DNA of 64,000 nt from an uncultured Alphaproteobacteria bacterium (lineage in GTDB: Bacteria; Pseudomonadota; Alphaproteobacteria; Rhodobacterales; Rhodobacteraceae). Under the pieces are notes generated by a model. The model did no database searches. It worked only from the letters and a program-made list of their open reading frames with translations, and was not told where the DNA came from. Every line of letters begins with the position of its first letter. Within the stretch, counting starts at the first letter, position 1. The DNA lies in the NCBI GenBank assembly GCA_902537215.1, contig CACBAM010000002.1, positions 124,001 through 188,000 of the forward strand, read 5' to 3'. Shown in pieces: positions 1-8,643 of the stretch. Position numbers and translations under genes: made by a program.

Positions 1-393
1 AGAAAATTCTGGAGTATTTGTTCTTCCAATAACAATTGCTCCATCTTTTTCTAAATTATCAACCACTGGAGCATTACCCGGTGCAATTAAGTTTTTTAGA
101 GCTTCCAATCCATTGGGCGTTGCATATCCCTTCTGATCTATATTTTCTTTGATGGTAATTGGAACCCCATGTAATGGTCCTTTAAACTTTCCTTTTTTTG
201 AAAGCTTGTCCAATTCGTGTGCTTTTTTTAGAGCAGACGCACTTAAATCATCAACTATCGCATTTATTTTATTGTTAGTTTGATTAACTCTTTCAACACA
301 GCTGGAAACAAGATCTTCCGCTAATATGCTGCCATCCTTTATTAGCTTAGCGCTGTCATAAGCACTAAGTTTCCAATAGTCATTCTTTGGCAT
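1..393 (-). CDS. Amidase (amidase signature family), truncated by window edge
   Basis: Reverse-strand translation from an ATG at 393 gives 131 residues with no stop before the window edge, so only the N-terminal quarter of a roughly 450-500-residue enzyme is present. It reads as an amidase signature hydrolase: the stretch GPLHGVPITIKEN carries the lysine of the Ser-cisSer-Lys triad, followed by the family's typical ...GAIVIGRTNTPEFS segment. Such enzymes hydrolyse amides, and the substrate cannot be told from this part. The start lies 9 bases after the stop of the acyl-CoA ligase upstream, so the two are probably one transcript. The two serines of the triad lie outside the window. Confidence 0.9.
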   Translation of the reverse strand, partial: MPKNDYWKLSAYDSAKLIKDGSILAEDLVSSCVERVNQTNNKINAIVDDLSASALKKAHELDKLSKKGKFKGPLHGVPITIKENIDQKGYATPNGLEALKNLIAPGNAPVVDNLEKDGAIVIGRTNTPEFS

Positions 394-402
394 TGCTTTA
401 TC

Positions 403-2034
403 CTATGAAGCTAGAGTGTAATTTTCGTATTTTTGTCTAAGTGTAAGCTTTGATACTTTACCTGTAGCTGTTAGAGGTAGCTCATCTTCATACACCACAT
501 CGTCAGGCATTTGCCACTTTGCAAAATGCCCTTCCAAGTGTTTAATTAATTCTTCTTTTGACGGTTTTTTGCCCTCTGCGGGAACGACAACTAATAATGG
601 TCTTTCATCCCATTTTTCATGAGGAATGGCAATCACAGCACAATTTTCTACATCTGGATGTGACATAGCTCTGTTTTCTAAATCAATTGAACTAATCCAC
701 TCTCCACCTGATTTGATCAAATCTTTTGCGCGGTCAGTTAATCTCAAAAAGCCTTGTTCATCAATTGAGGCAACGTCTCCCGTACCAAAATAACCTTCAT
801 CGTCTATAGCAGCTTTACTGGCTTCTTCATTATTGTAATAACCGCCTGCGATCGTGTTCCCTCGAATGTACAAATTACCTATATTGTTCCCATCTTCTGG
901 TAATCTTTTACCATTATCATCGACAATTTTAAGGTCAACCATAAAAATCTTTCGCCCTTGTGACGTCTGAAGATGCCTTTGTTCTTCAACAGGCAACTCA
1001 GAAAACGGTGATATAAGCCTACCCGAAGTGCCTAAAGGACTTGTTTCGGTCATACCCCATGCGTGGATCACTCTAACGCCCATATTTTCGAATGCTTCAA
1101 TGAGCGATTTGGCAGCAGCCGAACCACCAACAAGCATTTCTTCCAATCCATCTGGCTTTTTTCCCCCTCGTTGCGAAATTTCCTCGAGTAAACCCATCCA
1201 AACTGTTGGAACACCCCAAGCCGAATTAACAGAGTACTTTTCCAGCAAATCGTAGACACTTTTACCATCGAGGTTTGCTCCCGGAAAAACGAGCGACGTA
1301 CCACTTATTGGAGCACTGTAAGGTATTCCCCAAGCGTTAGCGTGGAAAAGAGGTACTATTGGTAAAATTTTCTTTTTTGGTGAAAAAGAACCTGCGTTGT
1401 AAAAGCACTGAATTAAAGCATGTAAAACAGTTGATCTATGGGAATATAGTACGCCTTTTGGGTTTCCGGTTGTGCCGGATGTGTAACAAAGGCCGGACGC
1501 GGTGTTTTCGTCAAATTCAGGCCATTCAAAGTCTGAACTTTCTTTTTCAATTAAATCTTCATAGCAAATAACATTCGGAATTTTACATTCAGGCATATGC
1601 TCTTTCTCAGCCATCAAAACATATTTTGTTGAGGATGGAAATTTATCCAAATGCGCCTCAATTATTGGAATAAATGTTAAATCTAGGAAAATTAGTTTGT
1701 CCTCTGCGTGATTGACTACATAAGTCATTTGTTCGCTTGAGAGGCGTGGATTAATAGTATGACAAATAGCACCAATTCCGGAGATAGCAAAATACAATTC
1801 TAAATGTCTAAAACCATTCCAGGCCAACGTAGCAATTCTGTCACCCATTTTTACACCTAGTGATATGAGTGCCTTAGACATTTGCCTCGATCTAAGCGCG
1901 ATCTCCGCATAATTGGTGGTATGGAGAGTTCCTTGAAGCGTTTTGGAAATTATTTCTTCATTTGGATGAATTTTTTCGGCTAGTGTTATTATGTCGGCAA
2001 TTCTTAAAGGCCGATTCATCATCATTCCATGCAT
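403..2034 (-). CDS. Acyl-CoA ligase, DmdB-like (3-methylmercaptopropionyl-CoA ligase or related)
   Basis: A 543-residue ANL-family adenylate-forming ligase that would activate a short or medium carboxylic acid with ATP and CoA. The AMP-binding P-loop YTSGTTGNPKG is at about residues 184-194, HAWGMTETSPLGT at about 328, the GTGD motif near 425, and the C-terminal catalytic lysine in TATGKV near 528. Length and several stretches (YSHRSTVLHA, GGSA, SGGEWIS) resemble the DmdB group, which makes methylmercaptopropionyl-CoA in DMSP demethylation; medium-chain fatty acyl-CoA ligases look very similar, so the substrate is inferred. GGGAG sits 8 bases before the ATG. The amidase gene follows 9 bases downstream. 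No dmdA, dmdC or dmdD is visible here. Confidence 0.85.
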   Translation of the reverse strand: MHGMMMNRPLRIADIITLAEKIHPNEEIISKTLQGTLHTTNYAEIALRSRQMSKALISLGVKMGDRIATLAWNGFRHLELYFAISGIGAICHTINPRLSSEQMTYVVNHAEDKLIFLDLTFIPIIEAHLDKFPSSTKYVLMAEKEHMPECKIPNVICYEDLIEKESSDFEWPEFDENTASGLCYTSGTTGNPKGVLYSHRSTVLHALIQCFYNAGSFSPKKKILPIVPLFHANAWGIPYSAPISGTSLVFPGANLDGKSVYDLLEKYSVNSAWGVPTVWMGLLEEISQRGGKKPDGLEEMLVGGSAAAKSLIEAFENMGVRVIHAWGMTETSPLGTSGRLISPFSELPVEEQRHLQTSQGRKIFMVDLKIVDDNGKRLPEDGNNIGNLYIRGNTIAGGYYNNEEASKAAIDDEGYFGTGDVASIDEQGFLRLTDRAKDLIKSGGEWISSIDLENRAMSHPDVENCAVIAIPHEKWDERPLLVVVPAEGKKPSKEELIKHLEGHFAKWQMPDDVVYEDELPLTATGKVSKLTLRQKYENYTLAS

Positions 2035-2294
2035 TTTTGAGCTCCCAATACAGTTTCATATATTTTGTAAAGTTATTTATACGAGTAATTATTATTAGTT
2101 ATTTCTAATCTGTCTATTATTAATTATAGGCAAAAATAATAAGTTTTGGCTTAGCAAGAACTTATTAGCGAAATAATTCGACTGTGTAAAAATTCTTTTA
2201 GCTTCTTTCTAAGAATGTAATTAAAATATTACATATTGTAAAGATTTTATTACATTAAGTATCTGATTTTTAAGCATTTTTATGTAATTAAAGA

Positions 2295-2322
2295 TTGTTT
2301 TTCACTTTATTCACTATATAAT
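2295..2322 (+). promoter_or_regulatory. Candidate sigma-70 promoter for the 2515 gene and its leader
   Basis: TTGTTT at 2295-2300 and a perfect TATAAT at 2317-2322 are separated by 16 bases, which predicts a start near 2329. This would give a leader of about 185 bases containing the GC-rich foldable segment. Sequence match only. Confidence 0.5.
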
Positions 2323-2346
2323 GAGTGCACCTTTATTCAGATTACA

Positions 2347-2406
2347 TCCTCTGGATAGGTCGGCTGCGTCCGTGGGGGGACTGCGGGCGCGGTTCATTTA
2401 CCCATC
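2347..2406 (+). ncRNA. Candidate structured leader RNA or small RNA, GC-rich with pseudoknot potential
   Basis: A short GC-rich island stands out in very AT-rich surroundings. Bases 2364-2371 can pair with 2385-2392 (8 pairs, some G-U). An outer helix 2354-2360 with 2400-2406 has one mismatch. The hexamer TCCTCT at 2347-2352 can pair with GGGGGA at 2375-2380 in the hairpin loop, which would make an H-type pseudoknot. It lies just downstream of a good promoter and about 110 bases before a small gene. I could not match it to a riboswitch consensus I know. It may be a leader element or an independent small RNA; pairing was worked out by eye. Confidence 0.4.
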
Positions 2407-2514
2407 AATCTTACATTTCTTAATATTTCACGTTTTGTCCAATTTTTTATAACAATTTGCTTTACGCTACGTCACAATGTGTTACTATTTATTGAAAATT
2501 ATGGAGTATATGAC

Positions 2515-2757
2515 ATGAGCAATAATATTATTGAGACGAACCTTGGTAAAAAAGTTGATCTGCAAAGAATTTCAGAGGGATCTGCATCGCCAATAACCAA
2601 AGCAGGCGCTTTTTATGTATTCTCTTTGAGAGTGGCAGGAGATGATGTTAGAGAATATTCCTTTACCAATAGAGACAGGGCTGTTTCCATGCGCTCGGTT
2701 TTGGTAAGTCACCTCGCACAGAAAATGCAATTAGATACAAAGAAAAAAGTTATCTAA
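2515..2757 (+). CDS. Small protein of unknown function (80 aa)
   Basis: The ATG at 2515 is preceded by GGAG 8 bases upstream, a better start than the GTG at 2479. The 80-residue product is soluble, with no signal peptide or membrane segment. It begins MSNNIIETNLGKKVDLQ and has a mixed charged composition (VAGDDVREYSFTNRDRAVSMRSVL). I do not recognise a family. Its 3' end overlaps by 4 bases the end of the convergent NTF2-like gene. The long, GC-rich leader is its most notable feature. Confidence 0.7.
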   Translation: MSNNIIETNLGKKVDLQRISEGSASPITKAGAFYVFSLRVAGDDVREYSFTNRDRAVSMRSVLVSHLAQKMQLDTKKKVI

Positions 2758-3176
2758 AGCTTACTACTTTTTTTTAAGCTTTTAAAAAAAGGATCATTGG
2801 AGGTAAGGAGATTCATAAATCTTCTCAATTCTCCTACCGACTTGTATGGTCTCATTACAACTTCAAATTTTTCAATTAAGCCTTGTTGATTTAGAGTTAT
2901 CATATCCACCCCAGTTGCATCGAGATCACCAATTTTGCAACTAAATTCCAAAAAATAGTCTGAGTCATTACATAATACGCGCTTATATTCTAAATTTTTG
3001 AATACTGAACCGACGTGGCTCAGTATCCTCGCTACAACTTCCTTTCCTTGCCACTCCTTCCAGTAGGTTGGTGGCTTGAAGAGTATATTTTCATCAAAAA
3101 TAGTTTCAAGGTGAACCACACTATTTGATTTGATGGCGATAAAAAACCTTTCGATTGTTGGGTGATGTGAATTCAT
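2754..3176 (-). CDS. NTF2-like / SnoaL-type small protein
   Basis: A 140-residue protein with the layout of the NTF2-like superfamily: an N-terminal helix region (HPTIERFFIAIKSNSVVHLETIFDENILFKPPTY), then beta-rich segments ending in GLIEKFEVVMRPYKSVGEL. Members include isomerases, hydratases and binding proteins, so no reaction is assigned. It is transcribed away from hmgA, sharing a 77-base intergenic region, which might link it to the aromatic operon. Its 3' end overlaps the small gene at 2515-2757. Confidence 0.6.
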   Translation of the reverse strand: MNSHHPTIERFFIAIKSNSVVHLETIFDENILFKPPTYWKEWQGKEVVARILSHVGSVFKNLEYKRVLCNDSDYFLEFSCKIGDLDATGVDMITLNQQGLIEKFEVVMRPYKSVGELRRFMNLLTSNDPFFKSLKKSSKL

Positions 3177-3206
3177 AATATTTTATATTTTTAACGAGTT
3201 ATGTTA

Positions 3207-3236
3207 TTGTAAACCAGGATATCAATCATTTAAAAT
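3207..3236 (+). promoter_or_regulatory. Possible promoter of the homogentisate operon
   Basis: TTGTAA at 3207-3212 and TAAAAT at 3231-3236 with an 18-base spacer lie just before hmgA (start 3254). The leader would be only about 10 bases long. It is a weak match in AT-rich sequence, listed because the 77-base gap must hold divergent promoters. Confidence 0.3.
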
Positions 3237-3253
3237 ATCAGATCGAGATAATA

Positions 3254-4612
3254 ATGCCAGACGGTAGTGTGAAATCTAAAAATAAATCATTTGAAACTAA
3301 TTTCAAATTTAAATATATGCCAGGTTTTGGCAATGACTTTGAAACTGAGGCTCTCCCCGGAGCATTACCACAAGGCATGAATAGTCCACAAAAGTGTGCT
3401 TATGGTTTGTATGCTGAACAATTATCAGGTACGCCTTTTACAGCACCTCGTTCTAGAAATGAAAGAACATGGTGTTATAGGATACACCCTTCAGTAAAGC
3501 ATCTTAATAAGTTAGAAAAAATTTGTCTCCCATTTTGGAAAAGTGCTCCTTGTATAAGTGAAGATATTATAAGCCTTGGTCAATATCGATGGGATCCGAT
3601 TCCTATTACTAAAAAAGGAGATACTTTTATTACTGGGATGCGTACTATTACAACCACGGGTGATGTCAGTATGCAAACGGGCATGGCATCACATGTCTAT
3701 GTTGCTGATAAGTCGATGGATAGAGACTATTTTTATTCAGCTGACAGTGAATTATTAGTTGTTCCGCAAATAGGTAGTTTAGTATTTAAAACGGAGCTTG
3801 GGTTAATTGACATTGCACCAGGTGAAGTGGCATTAATCCCACGCGGACTTGTTTTTTCAGTATTACTTCAAGATGAGATATGCCGTGGTTTTGTTTGCGA
3901 AAACTATGGTCAAAAGTTTGTTCTCCCGAACCGAGGCCCAATAGGGGCTAACTGTCTTGCAAATTCTAGAGATTTTAAGGTACCCCAAGCTTATTTTGAA
4001 GATAAAGAAGAAGAGGGCAACTTACTGGTAAAATGGTGCGGGTCATTTCACTCCTGTCGTTTAGAAAGGTCACCTCTAGATATTGTTGCCTGGCATGGAA
4101 ATTATTCACCATGGAAATATGATCTTAGGAATTTCTCTCCTGTAAGTGCCGTATTATTCGATCATCCCGATCCATCTATTTATACAGTTTTAACATCACC
4201 CTCTGGAATTGAAGGAACAGCGAATATAGACTTTATTTTATTTAGAGACAGATGGAATGTTGCAGAAAATACGTTTAGGCCACCTTGGTATCATAAAAAT
4301 GTTATGTCCGAGTTGATGGGAAATATTGTAGGTAAATATGATGCAAAGCCCACCGGGTTTATACCTGGGGGTATAAGTCTTCATAATATGATGCTACCCC
4401 ATGGTCCGGATAAAGATGCTTTTGAAGGGGCTTCAAAAACTGGTTTAAGACCTCAAAAATTAGAAAACACTATGACTTTCATGTTCGAGTCACGGTTTCC
4501 CCAACATCTTACCGAGTTCGCAGCAAAAGAAGCGCCACTGCAGGATGACTATGCAGAATGTTGGACTGGACTTGAGAAAAAGTTTAATGGAACCCCAGAA
4601 GGCAACTGGTAG
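3254..4612 (+). CDS. hmgA: Homogentisate 1,2-dioxygenase
   Basis: A 452-residue non-haem iron ring-cleavage enzyme that opens homogentisate to 4-maleylacetoacetate in tyrosine and phenylalanine breakdown. The N-terminus has the family signature ([36 protein letters not shown]). The iron-site region is intact: WHGNYSPW, then [10 protein letters not shown] with a His and Glu ligand, and [10 protein letters not shown]. Length matches the family. It is the first gene of a five-gene operon: its TAG stop shares a base with the GTG start of fahA. A GAG-rich weak ribosome site precedes the ATG. Confidence 0.96.
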   Translation: MPDGSVKSKNKSFETNFKFKYMPGFGNDFETEALPGALPQGMNSPQKCAYGLYAEQLSGTPFTAPRSRNERTWCYRIHPSVKHLNKLEKICLPFWKSAPCISEDIISLGQYRWDPIPITKKGDTFITGMRTITTTGDVSMQTGMASHVYVADKSMDRDYFYSADSELLVVPQIGSLVFKTELGLIDIAPGEVALIPRGLVFSVLLQDEICRGFVCENYGQKFVLPNRGPIGANCLANSRDFKVPQAYFEDKEEEGNLLVKWCGSFHSCRLERSPLDIVAWHGNYSPWKYDLRNFSPVSAVLFDHPDPSIYTVLTSPSGIEGTANIDFILFRDRWNVAENTFRPPWYHKNVMSELMGNIVGKYDAKPTGFIPGGISLHNMMLPHGPDKDAFEGASKTGLRPQKLENTMTFMFESRFPQHLTEFAAKEAPLQDDYAECWTGLEKKFNGTPEGNW

Positions 4613-5850
4613 TGACGCTTGATTTAATTAAGTCATTCGTTGAAACAGCGAATAATAGAGATTGTGATTTTCCTTTAAATAATCTTCCATTTGGCGTCTG
4701 TTACGAAAAAAACAAACAGAAGTGCTTTTCTGCTACTGCAATTGGCGATCAGGTTCTTAATCTTACTTATGCTGAGGAACTAGAACTTATACCTGACCTT
4801 GGATTTAAAAACGTTTTACTAAATGCTTTTATGTCGAAGGGGCCAAGCGCTCGAAAGCATATTCGTGAAATTTTGCAGGAATTATTAGCAGAAAACTCAA
4901 AAAAAATAAATGAAGTTCAGAGATGTCTTTTACCTCTGAAAAATTGTTACAATAGTAAAGCGTTTGAAATTTTAGAATATACTGACTTTTATTCATGTAA
5001 GAACCATGCTCTCAACGCAAGTAAAATTATACGGGGCAAGAATGCTGAATTATCAAAAAACTGGTATAACTTACCTGTTGCCTATAATGGACGTGCTTCA
5101 TCTATAGTGATAACCAATAGTGATATTCGAAGGCCAACTGGACAAATTTATGATCAAGATAATGGTATTGTAAAATTTGAGCCAACGAAGAAGCTTGACT
5201 TTGAACTTGAGATGGGGACAGTGATTGGTGGTAATCTGCCAATAGGTGCAACATTAGATTTTGAAGGAGCTGAAAATTTAATTTTTGGGTATGTTTTGCT
5301 CAACGATTGGTCTGCCAGGGACATACAGGCATGGGAATATCAACCGCTAGGCCCATTTTTGTCAAAGTCATTTGGAACAAGTATCAGTCCCTGGATAATT
5401 ACACCAGAAGCTCTAGAGCCCTTCAAGACAAAAACACCAGAGAGGGAATTACAATTGCTTTCACATTTTGAAGATAATAAAGCGTTTGTTTTCGATATAA
5501 ATTTAAAAGTAACGTTAATTGAAGCTGGCGGCATAGAAACTGATATAGTGGAAACCAATGCAAAAGAGCTTTATTATTCACCAGTTCAGCAAGTAATACA
5601 TCACGCATCAGCAGGTTGTGGTATTTCAACGGGAGATTTGATGGGCTCTGGCACAATATCAGGAACAGAGGAAGGAAGCTTTGGCTGTATGCTAGAGTTA
5701 TCATGGGGTGGAAAACAGAAAATAGTTTTAAGCTCTGGAAAAAAACGTGATTTCCTTCATGATAACGATACTGTTGTATTGAAAGGAACTGCGTCAGCAG
5801 AAAAGTATAAAATAGGATTTAGTTCGTGCTCGGGAAGAATTATCAACTAA
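4612..5850 (+). CDS. fahA: Fumarylacetoacetase
   Basis: A 412-residue hydrolase that splits fumarylacetoacetate into fumarate and acetoacetate, the last step of the homogentisate route. It shows the N-terminal SH3-like FAH domain followed by the catalytic fold, with DFELEMGTVIGG (metal-binding acidic residues), VLLNDWSARDIQAWEYQPLGPFLSKSFGTSISPW and the GDLMGSGTISG loop. The GTG start overlaps the hmgA stop by one base, so translation is coupled. No maleylacetoacetate isomerase gene lies in this operon; it must be elsewhere or replaced. Confidence 0.95.
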   Translation: MTLDLIKSFVETANNRDCDFPLNNLPFGVCYEKNKQKCFSATAIGDQVLNLTYAEELELIPDLGFKNVLLNAFMSKGPSARKHIREILQELLAENSKKINEVQRCLLPLKNCYNSKAFEILEYTDFYSCKNHALNASKIIRGKNAELSKNWYNLPVAYNGRASSIVITNSDIRRPTGQIYDQDNGIVKFEPTKKLDFELEMGTVIGGNLPIGATLDFEGAENLIFGYVLLNDWSARDIQAWEYQPLGPFLSKSFGTSISPWIITPEALEPFKTKTPERELQLLSHFEDNKAFVFDINLKVTLIEAGGIETDIVETNAKELYYSPVQQVIHHASAGCGISTGDLMGSGTISGTEEGSFGCMLELSWGGKQKIVLSSGKKRDFLHDNDTVVLKGTASAEKYKIGFSSCSGRIIN

Positions 5851-5860
5851 TAGGACAAAA

Positions 5861-6805
5861 ATGAAGAAATTTGCATCACAAAATGATTTAGATGAGAAAA
5901 ACATTCTATTTGAAGAAATCGGTAAAAAACTTTTTGCATTCACCGCGGAGGGAGATCCAAATTCCGGAATAATAATAGGTGATGAAAGCGTTATGGTCAT
6001 TGACGCTCAAGCAACACCAACTTTAGCCAGGAAAGTAATTGAGAAGGTTAGGTCAGTAACCGATAAACCAATTTCTCACTTAGTTTTGTCGCACTATCAT
6101 GCTGTGAGGGTATTAGGTGCATCTGAATATAAGGCAAACAATATAATTATGGGTAGTAAAGCAAGATCTATGGTGGTGGAGAGAGGACAAGAAGATTGGG
6201 ATAGTGAATTTGACAGATTTCCTAGATTATTTAAAGGACATCAAGAAATCCCCGGGCTCACTTGGCCTACTACAACATTTGAAAACAAAATGTCAGTCTT
6301 TTTAGGCAAACGAAGGGTCGATTTATTTTTTCTAGGTAGAGCGCATACTGCTGGAGATATTGTTATTCATGTGCCAGACTCAAATGTTTTATTTACTGGT
6401 GATATTGTTGAATATAAGTCGGCTTGTTATTGTGGGGATGCTCATTTACAGGATTGGCCTCAGACATTAGAAAAAATTGCAAAGTTTCAGGCTGTTTCCT
6501 TAGTTCCAGGGAGGGGTGATGCTCTAAAAGATCCAAGACAAATCGATGATGCAATTGAACTGACAGAGGACTTTGTTACGTCTACATTTAAATCAGTCTC
6601 AAAAATAGCTCATGCAGGTGGCGATTTAAAAGAAGCTATGTCATCTTGCAGAGATGAATGTGATAAAAAGTTTTCTGATTATGCTATATATGAGCATTGT
6701 TTGCCTTTTAATGTCTCAAGGGCTTTTGATGAAGCAAAAGGTATTGATAATCCGAGGATTTGGACAGCTCAGCGAGACAGAGAAATGTGGAATTTATTAC
6801 AGTGA
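5861..6805 (+). CDS. Metallo-beta-lactamase-fold hydrolase of the homogentisate operon
   Basis: A 314-residue MBL-fold protein. The metal motif reads SHYHAVRVLGAS: the first two histidines of HxHxDH are kept, but the Asp and third His are replaced by Val and Arg. A later GRAHTAGDIVIHV supplies another His/Asp and GDIVEYKSACYCGDAH follows. The family would normally be a dinuclear zinc hydrolase; this one may hold a single metal. I recall this same variant beside hmgA/fahA and the FAD monooxygenase in other proteobacteria, which suggests a step in aromatic acid catabolism. The reaction is unknown. It lies 10 bases after fahA and overlaps the next gene by 4 bases. Confidence 0.8.
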   Translation: MKKFASQNDLDEKNILFEEIGKKLFAFTAEGDPNSGIIIGDESVMVIDAQATPTLARKVIEKVRSVTDKPISHLVLSHYHAVRVLGASEYKANNIIMGSKARSMVVERGQEDWDSEFDRFPRLFKGHQEIPGLTWPTTTFENKMSVFLGKRRVDLFFLGRAHTAGDIVIHVPDSNVLFTGDIVEYKSACYCGDAHLQDWPQTLEKIAKFQAVSLVPGRGDALKDPRQIDDAIELTEDFVTSTFKSVSKIAHAGGDLKEAMSSCRDECDKKFSDYAIYEHCLPFNVSRAFDEAKGIDNPRIWTAQRDREMWNLLQ

Positions 6806-8415
6806 AGCGCGCAGCGAACTTTTCAAAAAACTACAACTATAAGGAATTTCCCTTCAAAACACCGCCAGAGATTTTGGAGGGAATTCAGAAAACTTATCCC
6901 GTAGTTATAGTAGGTGCAGGGCCTATTGGTTTATCCTTAGCAATTGATTTAGCGCAAAGGGGTATCAAAAGCGTCCTTCTAGATGATAACAATATTGTTT
7001 CAACAGGTTCAAGAGCAATCTGTTGGGCCAAGAGAACTTTAGAGATTTTCGATCGATTAGGGGTTGCCTCTAAAATGATGGCAAAGGGCATAACCTGGGA
7101 AACGGGTAGACTATTCAATGGCGATGAAGAAGTTTTCTCATTCAATTTGCTTCCTGACAAAGGCCAAAAATTTCCAGCATTTATAAATTTACAGCAGTAT
7201 TATGTAGAAGAATATTTGATTGAAAGATGCTTTCAGCTGAAAGACTATATTGATATTAGGTTTAATAGCGAAGTTATTGATCATGAACAAAATAAGGAAA
7301 CAGTCAATGTCACTGTCAGATGTCCTGAAGGCGATTATGGGTTGAAATCACTTTACATGATAGCTTGCGATGGTGCAGAGTCGCCAACTAGAAAAAGAAT
7401 GAATCTTTCTTTTGATGGTGAGGTTTTTGATGAGCATTTCTTGATTGTAGATATTTTTATGGAAACCCAGCCATTTGAGAGTGATCGGCCTGAGCGTTGG
7501 TTTTGGTTTACACCTACATTTCATGAAGGCCAATCTGCTTTATTACATAAACAAGCAGAAAATATTTACCGAATAGACTTACAACTTGAAGAACATATCG
7601 ATAAAAAAAAGGAGCTTGATCCTGAAAGGGTAAAGAAAAGAATAAAAAAAGTTGTAAAGTCCGACAATTTTGAAATTGACTGGATGAGTATTTACAAATT
7701 CAAGTGTGCTTCTTTAGATAAAATGGTGTTTGATAGAATTATTTTTGCTGGAGATAGTGCACATGTAGTAAGCCCATTTGGAGCAAGGGGTGGTAATGGT
7801 GGTATGCATGATGTGGATAATCTAGGGTGGAAACTTGCTTCGATCTTAAAAGATGATACATCATGTAAGATTTTAAATACTTACAATGATGAGCGAATTG
7901 AGGCTGCAAAGGAGAATATATTAAATTCCTCTAGAGCGACAAACTTTATGACTCCAAAAAACAAGATGGCTAAAGCTTTTCGTGATCAGGTTCTTAAGTC
8001 GGCAACTAGTAATCAATTTTCTAGAAACTTGATAAATTCAGGTAGGCTCTCTGTTCCATTTAAGCTTCGTGGTTTAAAGCTTGATAATGAGTATAGAAAT
8101 GATCCTCTGCTTGGATCGATCTATGTGGATTTTCCAATTCTTGATAAGAAAGGAAACCGTTTATTTCTGACAGATGTTATGGCTCTTAATTATAATTTAC
8201 TTTCGTTCTCTAAAACAAAAATTAGATTTTCTTGTGGTTTAAACTCAATAAGAATTGGTACAGAAAATAATGAAAATGTAGATTTTCTAGATTTTGAAGG
8301 TAAGGGGTTAGAAAGATATAGCGGGGGTCTAAATTACCTTATCAGACCAGATGGGTATATAGTAGGAATATTTAAAGAGATAAGTTCCAAAACATTAGAA
8401 AAATGTATGCTGTAG
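6802..8415 (+). CDS. FAD-dependent aromatic hydroxylase (class A flavoprotein monooxygenase)
   Basis: The GTG at 6802 overlaps the previous stop (GTGA) and gives 537 residues beginning MKRAANFSKNYNYKEFPF; an upstream TTG at 6760 is less likely. The dinucleotide fold VVIVGAGPIGLSLAIDLAQRG lies near residue 35. The second FAD motif IIFAGDSAHVVSPFGARGGNGGMHD is near 313-336, followed by NLGWKLA. The family hydroxylates phenolic rings using NAD(P)H and oxygen, as 3-(3-hydroxyphenyl)propionate hydroxylase does. Position in the operon suggests it feeds an aromatic acid into homogentisate, for example from a hydroxyphenylacetate; the substrate is inferred. Confidence 0.85.
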   Translation: MKRAANFSKNYNYKEFPFKTPPEILEGIQKTYPVVIVGAGPIGLSLAIDLAQRGIKSVLLDDNNIVSTGSRAICWAKRTLEIFDRLGVASKMMAKGITWETGRLFNGDEEVFSFNLLPDKGQKFPAFINLQQYYVEEYLIERCFQLKDYIDIRFNSEVIDHEQNKETVNVTVRCPEGDYGLKSLYMIACDGAESPTRKRMNLSFDGEVFDEHFLIVDIFMETQPFESDRPERWFWFTPTFHEGQSALLHKQAENIYRIDLQLEEHIDKKKELDPERVKKRIKKVVKSDNFEIDWMSIYKFKCASLDKMVFDRIIFAGDSAHVVSPFGARGGNGGMHDVDNLGWKLASILKDDTSCKILNTYNDERIEAAKENILNSSRATNFMTPKNKMAKAFRDQVLKSATSNQFSRNLINSGRLSVPFKLRGLKLDNEYRNDPLLGSIYVDFPILDKKGNRLFLTDVMALNYNLLSFSKTKIRFSCGLNSIRIGTENNENVDFLDFEGKGLERYSGGLNYLIRPDGYIVGIFKEISSKTLEKCML

Positions 8416-8442
8416 ATATTTAATTTTTGGAAAGAATTACCT

Positions 8443-8640
8443 ATGACGCTAAACGATCAACTATACTCAAAACTTGTAAATCTTTACCAAGGTCTAGATG
8501 ATGAACAAATTCACCAATTGAATGCTAGACTTATCTTACTCTTGTCAGAGGAGATATCAGACTCACTAGTTATAAAAAAAATTATTGATCAAATTGAAAC
8601 TGAAAATGAAAGCTCCAGCAATTCACTCTCTCCATATTGA
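8443..8640 (+). CDS. DUF2783 family small protein
   Basis: A 65-residue soluble acidic protein (LYSKLVNLYQGLDDEQIHQLNARLILLLSEEISD). I recognise the DUF2783 pattern from short proteins that follow the FAD monooxygenase in homogentisate clusters of other bacteria. It lies 27 bases after the monooxygenase and closes the operon. Function is unknown; a chaperone or subunit role for the hydroxylase would fit the constant pairing, but this is inference. Confidence 0.8.
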   Translation: MTLNDQLYSKLVNLYQGLDDEQIHQLNARLILLLSEEISDSLVIKKIIDQIETENESSSNSLSPY

Positions 8641-8643
8641 CTT

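Noticed and set aside
2751-2790. Terminator after the small gene from the AAAAAAAGTT/TTTTTTTAAGC stretches
   Set aside because: The runs lie in the overlapping ends of two genes and do not form a GC-containing stem.
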